Below are positions 31,645 through 36,272 of a DNA stretch of 36,272 bases, piece after piece (position 1 is the stretch's first letter; each line of letters starts with the position of its first letter). A program made the position numbers and the translations under genes. The DNA comes from Candidatus Pacearchaeota archaeon (GTDB lineage: Archaea > Nanobdellota > Nanobdellia > Pacearchaeales > GW2011-AR1), in NCBI GenBank assembly GCA_018221305.1, contig JAAOYK010000024.1:1-36272 (forward strand), given 5' to 3'. The notes under the pieces are model-generated. The model ran no database searches, was not told where the DNA came from, and saw only the letters and a program-made list of their open reading frames with translations.

Positions 31645-32187
31645 TTAATGATTTAGGAAAAGGTAATACTTTTCCATACGTGTTATCTCTTCCAAAAGCT
31701 TTTTTTCAATAGCCTTTGTAGGGTCTGGTAAGTTTGAAACACGTTTCTTTAAATCTTCTAATGATTCAAAAGGTTTTTTATTTCTTTCTTCAAGAATTGC
31801 TTCAGTATGCTTTTTCCCAAATCCAGGGAGTAATTCAAACTGGTGCAATCTTGTATTTATTGCTTGTGCATTATTAAAAAAGTCGACAAACTTTTGTGCA
31901 TTATCTGTAATCTCTTTCTTAATAACATCTTGTAACTGTTCTCGTGCTGTTTCTGTAAGTTTGTTTTCTGGAAGTTTTCCTAAGATATAATATATCTTTT
32001 CTCTTCTTCCATCTCCGATATAAACTTTTTCACTAATCTCTAGTTTTATTCCTCTCCTAGGGACTAGTTGTAATAGAGTAAATTTTTTGTCTCCTATTGC
32101 TTGCGCTATAGGCATCATTTTTTTCTCTAAAGGATAACCATAAGGTAGGAAATCTAGTATGGTTGCGTTTTCTTCTTTGTCTTTCAT
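31645..32187 (-). CDS. DUF655 family protein (HhH-containing)
   Basis: A 180-aa protein of the archaeal DUF655 family. The N-terminal OB-like domain includes TILDFLPYGYP and EKVYIGDGRREKIYYILG. The C-terminus has a helix-hairpin-helix unit, LLPGFGKKHTEAILEERNKKP FESLEDLKKRV, suited to nucleic-acid binding. It is conserved next to L21e and Rpo4 in archaea, so a role in ribosome or RNA metabolism is likely but unproven. The start is ATG at 32187, 5 nt after the rpo4 stop. Confidence 0.9.
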   Translation of the reverse strand: MKDKEENATILDFLPYGYPLEKKMMPIAQAIGDKKFTLLQLVPRRGIKLEISEKVYIGDGRREKIYYILGKLPENKLTETAREQLQDVIKKEITDNAQKFVDFFNNAQAINTRLHQFELLPGFGKKHTEAILEERNKKPFESLEDLKKRVSNLPDPTKAIEKKLLEEITRMEKYYLFLNH

Positions 32188-32192
32188 TCTTC

Positions 32193-32504
32193 TTACTTAG
32201 TTGTTTTAACAATTTCCAATATTTTATTCGCTTCATCTTCATTCAAACTGATATCTATAAAGATCTTATTAAGATCTGAAGTATCTTGTGGTAACAGGTC
32301 AACTATTTTCACTATATGTTCTCTTTTAATCTTGAGCATATCTAATTTTTCTAATTCTTCTTTAATTTTTTTTGCGTGTTCTGGTTTTGTTTTTAAGAAT
32401 TTTTTTAAGAATTTCTCCATTTCTTCTTTTCTTTCACTATCTGGAATATTTTCAAGTATCTCTGAAACTTCATTCAAGTTAAGTGGGGCTCTATCATATA
32501 TCAT
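32193..32504 (-). CDS. rpo4: DNA-directed RNA polymerase subunit Rpo4 (F)
   Basis: A 103-aa Rpb4-type subunit that forms the stalk with Rpo7. The sequence is mostly helical: LNLNEVSEILENIPDSER-like start (APLNLNEVSEIL), then FLKTKPEHAKKIKEELEKLD and HIVKIVDLLPQDTSDLNKIF. The order L21e-Rpo4-DUF655 is the archaeal one. The start overlaps the L21e stop by 4 nt. Confidence 0.93.
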   Translation of the reverse strand: MIYDRAPLNLNEVSEILENIPDSERKEEMEKFLKKFLKTKPEHAKKIKEELEKLDMLKIKREHIVKIVDLLPQDTSDLNKIFIDISLNEDEANKILEIVKTTK

Positions 32505-32752
32505 TTTAATTTTATTAAGTGTACTGGGTGTATCACATAAGTTTTTTTCTTTTTTATATCATTAATATCAACCATGTATGAATTACCTCGTTTATTTTTT
32601 ACTACTCCTGATCTTCCTTGAAGCTTTTTTGGAAATTTTGGATTTACTGAAAGTTCTCGAATAACTGCTACTCTGTCTCCTTCTTTAAAGTCTTGAAAGT
32701 ATCTACTAAACTTTATCTTTCCTTTATCGCGTATTTTTTTTCTAATATTCAT
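32501..32752 (-). CDS. rpl21e: 50S ribosomal protein L21e (eL21)
   Basis: An 83-aa protein. KIKFSRYFQDFKEGDRVAVI, LQGRSGVVKNKRGNSYMVDI and TYVIHPVHLIKLK match archaeal L21e. It is the first gene of the ribosomal/RNAP transcript in this window. The 180-nt stretch upstream to 32932 holds a perfect 8-bp hairpin but no open frame. Confidence 0.93.
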   Translation of the reverse strand: MNIRKKIRDKGKIKFSRYFQDFKEGDRVAVIRELSVNPKFPKKLQGRSGVVKNKRGNSYMVDINDIKKKKTYVIHPVHLIKLK

Positions 32753-32821
32753 TTTTCGATGTTGAAATAACTAAAGAAGAAATATTTTTTTGGTCCTTCT
32801 TTAGTGATTGTTGTCATTTAA

Positions 32822-32843
32822 GATGATTCCTTTTTGAATCATC
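32822..32843. other. Perfect 8-bp inverted repeat upstream of L21e
   Basis: GATGATTC and GAATCATC face each other across a 6-nt loop (ctttttt side on plus). It lies in a 180-nt intergenic stretch between the 58-aa zinc ribbon gene and L21e, about 70 nt before the L21e start. It could be an operator, an RNA hairpin ending the upstream message, or chance. Confidence 0.4.
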
Positions 32844-32931
32844 CACTAAATTTACTGGCCTCTTAAAATTTAAAGAAATAATAGCTTTAAAAAGCTTTTC
32901 CTAGCTTACTTTTGTGATTTTTTACTAAAAT

Positions 32932-33108
32932 TCAATGTGGTGATGCTGATGCTCCTTGGTCAAGATCTCCTCGTTGCTGAGCTTCTTTCATATTCTCGAC
33001 TATAGCTCCCAACATTTTTTCACCAAAAACACCCTTACCACATCTTTCACAAAAGTCAATAACGCTATCATTACTTATATCACATTTGCAATAAATACAC
33101 TTTTTCAT
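32932..33108 (-). CDS. Small zinc-ribbon protein with a strong Shine-Dalgarno (58 aa)
   Basis: Starts at the ATG at 33108 (MKKCIYCKCD), preceded by AAGGAGG. A longer frame begins inside the previous gene's end and is rejected. Four Cys (CIYC and CERC, residues 4-7 and 19-22) make a zinc ribbon. The C-terminal half is a helix and a short polar tail ending GASASPH. It has its own promoter; the message probably ends in the stretch before L21e. Function unknown. Confidence 0.65.
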   Translation of the reverse strand: MKKCIYCKCDISNDSVIDFCERCGKGVFGEKMLGAIVENMKEAQQRGDLDQGASASPH

Positions 33109-33112
33109 CTCT

Positions 33113-33120
33113 GCCTCCTT
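33113..33120 (-). promoter_or_regulatory. Shine-Dalgarno site of the 58-aa zinc ribbon gene
   Basis: AAGGAGGC lies 4 nt before the ATG at 33108 and settles the start. It is one of only two strong sites seen with short leaders in the window. Confidence 0.7.
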
Positions 33121-33145
33121 TAGGATTAAATAATCTAACAAAATT

Positions 33146-33157
33146 ACTTTATAAAGT
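33146..33157 (-). promoter_or_regulatory. TATA box of the 58-aa zinc ribbon gene
   Basis: ACTTTATAAAGT (itself palindromic) is centred about 44 nt before the ATG at 33108, leaving a leader of about 17 nt that contains the Shine-Dalgarno. Confidence 0.55.
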
Positions 33158-33178
33158 TTTATGTAAGGAATTGTATTC

Positions 33179-34084
33179 TTATCCTTTTTTTCCTTTCTTT
33201 TTCTTCTTGTATCTTCTATAGAAATAATATCCAATAATCAGCAGTATAATAACAACTGTAGTTATTGTTCCTGTATTACTTTTCGCTATCCCTAACTCTT
33301 TTTTTGTTCGAAGACTTAATATTGGTTTTAATTCTTCACTAAATTCATTATTAAACGCGTCTTTATATGTTGCTCTTACTGGAAGTATAATATCACCTTT
33401 TTTCTTATTAACTTGTATATGAAAGTCAGCAGATTCAAAATCATCACTATCTAAATCTCCAATATATTCCTTACTATTAGAGATCACGCTATAGTCTTCT
33501 GTTTCTTGCAATTCTACAGTTAAAAACTTTAAATCTGCTACCTCATTATTAACAAATGTGATTGTAACCTCTCCATTAAGTTTACCTTGATGGATTTCTG
33601 TATCTTCGATAATTGCATAAATTTGTGGGCTACCTTTAATTGGTAATCCAAAATAATCAACATCTTGACGTTCATCGCCAATATGGTTTAGATAATCTGT
33701 CGTAATCGTAACATTATAAATGCTCTCTGTTGCAGTTGGTAAAATAATTATTTGGTAACTTAAATCTATTGTTCCTCCAGCTGCTATTGTGGGTATTTTT
33801 CTTTTACTTATATCATTAAGAAATGCTGCTTGTGCTGGAAGGCCTAATTGTACTCGGACATCTTTGATATTAAAATTCCCATTATTTTTTATTTTTAACA
33901 TTATTCTTCCGATTTGTCCCGGAACCAATTGTGGCGGATCAAATTCTATATCTTTAATCTGCATTACATGTCCAAAATTAAGTCTTTGACTTCTGTCAAG
34001 GGTGACCTCATCTGCAGCAAGTACAAAACTAACTAAAAATAAACATACTATCATTGATGATAAAATTACTTTTTTCATTTTCAT
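33179..34084 (-). CDS. COG1361-type surface protein with signal peptide and C-terminal TM
   Basis: A 301-aa protein. A signal peptide (MKMKKVILSSMIVCLFLVSF, then VLAAD) is followed by two Ig-like/CARDB-type beta domains: PPQLVPGQIGRIMLKIKNNG NFNIKDVRVQL and VTITFVNNEVADLKFLTVEL. The C-terminus has one TM helix (TTVVIILLIIGYYFY) and a very basic end. Such COG1361 proteins are common archaeal envelope proteins and are often encoded with MacB-type ABC exporters, as here (the permease gene ends 60 nt upstream). Likely the extracellular partner of that transporter. Confidence 0.82.
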   Translation of the reverse strand: MKMKKVILSSMIVCLFLVSFVLAADEVTLDRSQRLNFGHVMQIKDIEFDPPQLVPGQIGRIMLKIKNNGNFNIKDVRVQLGLPAQAAFLNDISKRKIPTIAAGGTIDLSYQIIILPTATESIYNVTITTDYLNHIGDERQDVDYFGLPIKGSPQIYAIIEDTEIHQGKLNGEVTITFVNNEVADLKFLTVELQETEDYSVISNSKEYIGDLDSDDFESADFHIQVNKKKGDIILPVRATYKDAFNNEFSEELKPILSLRTKKELGIAKSNTGTITTVVIILLIIGYYFYRRYKKKKKGKKG

Positions 34085-34144
34085 CTCTTTTTATATTTTG
34101 TTTAATATTTAATAGTTTAAAAGCTTATTCCTTCTATTGTAGTA

Positions 34145-35434
34145 TTATTCATAGCGAAGCGCGTCAACTACATTAGTTTTTGATGCTCGATATGCAGGAA
34201 ATGCGCCAGATAATGCTCCGGTGATTGATGCAAACACTATACAGTATACAAAAAGGTCGTTTGCAAAAAATGATCCAGAAAAACTCGGTAAACCATTTAT
34301 TCCTAAAAAACTCAAAAATGATGAGATTAAAGCTGTCGCTCCTGAATAACTTGGACTTAAAAATCCCCACCCTAGGCCATTTAATATCGCTCCTGCAGCG
34401 CTTGTAAAAAGCCACCCAAAAATTACTCCAAGTACCCCTGCAATAAATCCTAATATAAATGACTCTAGTAAAAATATGCTAAATATCTCACTATTTTTAG
34501 CACCTATTGCTTTCATAACTCCGATCTCTTTAATTCTCTCAAGTACTGAGGTAATCATTGTATTAGCAGTATTAATTGCTGACACAATTACTGAAATAAA
34601 TGCAATGAATACAACAAAACCAATAATTATGTTTAATGCTCCTGAAAATGATTCAATAAGGTCATTAAAAGATTGAACAAAAAAGTCTTCCTTACCTTCA
34701 TCTAAGTTTCTATGCTGGCGTAGCTTTTTTTCAATTCTGGTTACGGTTTCATCTAAATTATTCACGTCAACCCTAGCAATAACCCATCCAAACCCAATAT
34801 TCTCATTTGGATATAGTGTCTCTAATGTTTCTTCCAAAGTATATATATTAGAATCATCTGGCGGATTTCCAACAGATTCCATAAAACCTACTACTTTTAG
34901 GTCCTGGCCTTGGATATTTATATTCTCCCCTACTGTGTAAGCTTTTGGAAAAATTTTATCTTTGAATTGGTAATTATAACCTAAGAGAACTTTACTTGTA
35001 TCTCCTTTTTTTAGCATTCGCCCTTTTTCAATTCCAACATTAGAAATGTCCATAATGATTGGGATGTCTGGATCATATGAGATTATGAAGGCATACTTCA
35101 CTACTTTTTTTTGTTTAATTTGAGCAACCTTAAATGCTGAGCCTGTTGCTTCTTCTACGCCGAGTGTTTTACTGACAATGTCTACTTCTTCTTCTGTAAG
35201 AGCAAACGTAGCATCAAGTCCTGGAGCTCCTGTTCCTTTTGGTTGTATAATTACTTTATCTGCTGAAGAGCTTGTTGTTAGATCATTTACATAATTAAAA
35301 AGTCCAAGCCCAAAACTAAAAAATATAAATATTGTGACAATACCTACAAGAATTGAAAATATAGTTAAAAAACTACGCATCTTTCTATTCCAAAGATTTT
35401 TCAGTGAATATTGTATTATTTCTAATCCTATCAT
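34145..35434 (-). CDS. MacB/FtsX-type ABC transporter permease
   Basis: A 429-aa permease. The N-terminal TM helix (SFLTIFSILVGIVTIFIFF) follows the family RKMRS motif. A periplasmic-type core domain (about residues 45-260) includes ATGSAFKVAQI and EKGRMLKKGD. The FtsX part has three more TM helices (about 265-295, 318-350, 390-415), the family ERIKEIGVMKAIGAKNSEIF and a final AYRASKTNVVDALRYE. It lacks an ATPase domain; the ATPase is presumably encoded beyond the window. The start is 4 nt after the next permease's stop, so they form a pair. Confidence 0.93.
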   Translation of the reverse strand: MIGLEIIQYSLKNLWNRKMRSFLTIFSILVGIVTIFIFFSFGLGLFNYVNDLTTSSSADKVIIQPKGTGAPGLDATFALTEEEVDIVSKTLGVEEATGSAFKVAQIKQKKVVKYAFIISYDPDIPIIMDISNVGIEKGRMLKKGDTSKVLLGYNYQFKDKIFPKAYTVGENINIQGQDLKVVGFMESVGNPPDDSNIYTLEETLETLYPNENIGFGWVIARVDVNNLDETVTRIEKKLRQHRNLDEGKEDFFVQSFNDLIESFSGALNIIIGFVVFIAFISVIVSAINTANTMITSVLERIKEIGVMKAIGAKNSEIFSIFLLESFILGFIAGVLGVIFGWLFTSAAGAILNGLGWGFLSPSYSGATALISSFLSFLGINGLPSFSGSFFANDLFVYCIVFASITGALSGAFPAYRASKTNVVDALRYE

Positions 35435-35438
35435 AGTA

Positions 35439-36272
35439 TCATCCTCTTAATGCATCAACTGGATGCTGTCTTGCTGCTTGCATTGCAGGTGCAATCCCTG
35501 CAATAGATCCAACTAAAAAGCTTCCAACAAGTGTCGAAACTATTAGTGGTATATTAAACGTCATCGAAGCTGTTGCCCCAAGCAAATTATTTATTGCATT
35601 AGTTCCTCCCATCCCGATGAGTAGCCCAATACCTACTCCAAGTATTCCTCCAATTAATCCCATTAATCCTGATTCAATAAAAAATAATGCAAAAATTTGT
35701 TCGTTCCGTGCCCCTATTGCTTTCATTACTCCAATTTCTTTACGTCTTTCAAGAACAGAAGTCGTCATTGTGTTAACTATGCCTATTGCTCCAACAAATA
35801 TTGAAATAAATGCGACTAAAGCTACAAAGATTTGTACACCTGTTAATACTTGGTTTACAGTTTCAAGTGCTGCTTCAGGTGTTGAAATTTCAAAGTCTTC
35901 TTCACCTTTATCAACGTCTCTTCTTTTTCTAAGTAATTTTTCAATATCTTCTTTTGCTTTTTCCATTAAATCTTTATCTTTAACTTGAACAGCTATAATA
36001 TCAACATTATCTCCATAGTCCATTAAATCGTTTAATGCCCTATCATTCATATAAACGATATTATCAAAAATAAAGCTCCCTTTTCGTTTACCAATCCCTA
36101 CAACCTCAAAACTTTCATCTTGGATTAAAACTTTGTTTCCGGGCTTTACTGGTTTGTCAAGTCCTACTTTATCCACATAAAAATTATATCCTAAAAAAAC
36201 TTTTTTCCCATCACCATCTTTTAATGCTCGTCCAGTTTCAACTTCTAACTCAATTTGTTCATGTATAAACTC
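35439..36272 (-). CDS. MacB/FtsX-type ABC transporter permease, partial
   Basis: The reading frame is open to the right edge, where it continues EFIHEQIELEVETGRALKDG; an internal GTG at 36176 is not the start. The visible 277 residues cover the end of the core domain and the whole FtsX part: ERRKEIGVMKAIGARNEQIF, GLMGLIGGILGVGIGLLIG and the end MQAARQHPVDALRG. It is homologous to the next permease, including the shared ERxKEIGVMKAIGA block, so a tandem duplication is likely and the two may form a heterodimer. Confidence 0.93.
   Translation of the reverse strand, partial: EFIHEQIELEVETGRALKDGDGKKVFLGYNFYVDKVGLDKPVKPGNKVLIQDESFEVVGIGKRKGSFIFDNIVYMNDRALNDLMDYGDNVDIIAVQVKDKDLMEKAKEDIEKLLRKRRDVDKGEEDFEISTPEAALETVNQVLTGVQIFVALVAFISIFVGAIGIVNTMTTSVLERRKEIGVMKAIGARNEQIFALFFIESGLMGLIGGILGVGIGLLIGMGGTNAINNLLGATASMTFNIPLIVSTLVGSFLVGSIAGIAPAMQAARQHPVDALRG

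Overview
The window looks like chromosome from an AT-rich DPANN-type archaeon, probably of the Woesearchaeota/Pacearchaeota kind. The archaeal assignment rests on an archaeal ribosomal/RNA-polymerase cluster (L21e, Rpo4, DUF655, S13, S4, S11, Rpo3, tRNA-Leu, L18e, L13, S9), TATA boxes about 25-28 nt upstream of ATG codons (leaderless transcripts), an archaeal XerA-like recombinase, an XPD/Rad3-type helicase and a COG1361-type surface protein. The lineage within DPANN is inferred from gene style (small single-domain proteins, many unknown membrane and secreted proteins), not proven. Several genes look bacterial: a PilM-like actin-fold protein, a FabF-like ketosynthase, a U32 protein and lipobox-bearing lipoproteins.

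Left part (1-12151), mostly minus strand. It opens with a truncated pyruvate-kinase homologue that appears to lack the B domain. A PilM-like protein follows with two small unknowns. Two plus-strand genes come next: a zinc-ribbon protein and an RNase H-fold (DUF3800-like) protein. A tight minus-strand group holds a small Cys protein, a P-loop plus deoxyribosyltransferase-like fusion, an unknown protein and deoxyribose-phosphate aldolase; together they suggest deoxynucleoside turnover. Then come a beta-CASP ribonuclease, two small membrane proteins, a membrane-anchored thermonuclease, a stomatin/slipin, a coiled-coil protein, a zinc ribbon-TM-thermonuclease-lamin tail protein, a small unknown, and two short paralogous proteins in tandem (51 and 48 aa).

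Middle (12258-27045). XerA and desulfoferrodoxin are on the plus strand. A 639-aa secreted Cys-rich protein with galaxin-like CC repeats and three small proteins, one of them a lipoprotein, are on the minus strand. A five-gene plus-strand operon then encodes a U32 protein, a ketosynthase with an intact catalytic triad, a secreted beta-sandwich protein, a lipoprotein phosphoesterase and a kinase-fold membrane protein. After a PEBP protein and a coiled-coil protein comes a plus-strand group of a second RNase H-fold protein, a Cas4-like nuclease with a full set of catalytic and Fe-S residues, and a DinG/XPD-type helicase.

Right part (27055-36272), all minus strand. A membrane protein sits where rpoN/rpoK often follow S9. 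The ribosomal/RNAP cluster is next, with unusually long charged tails on S4 and S11. Then come a small Shine-Dalgarno-led zinc ribbon, a COG1361-like surface protein and two tandem MacB/FtsX-type permeases, the last cut by the window edge.

The strongest candidates for something undescribed are the U32-ketosynthase-phosphoesterase-kinase operon (16800-22526) and the RNase H/Cas4-like/XPD-like module (23524-27045).
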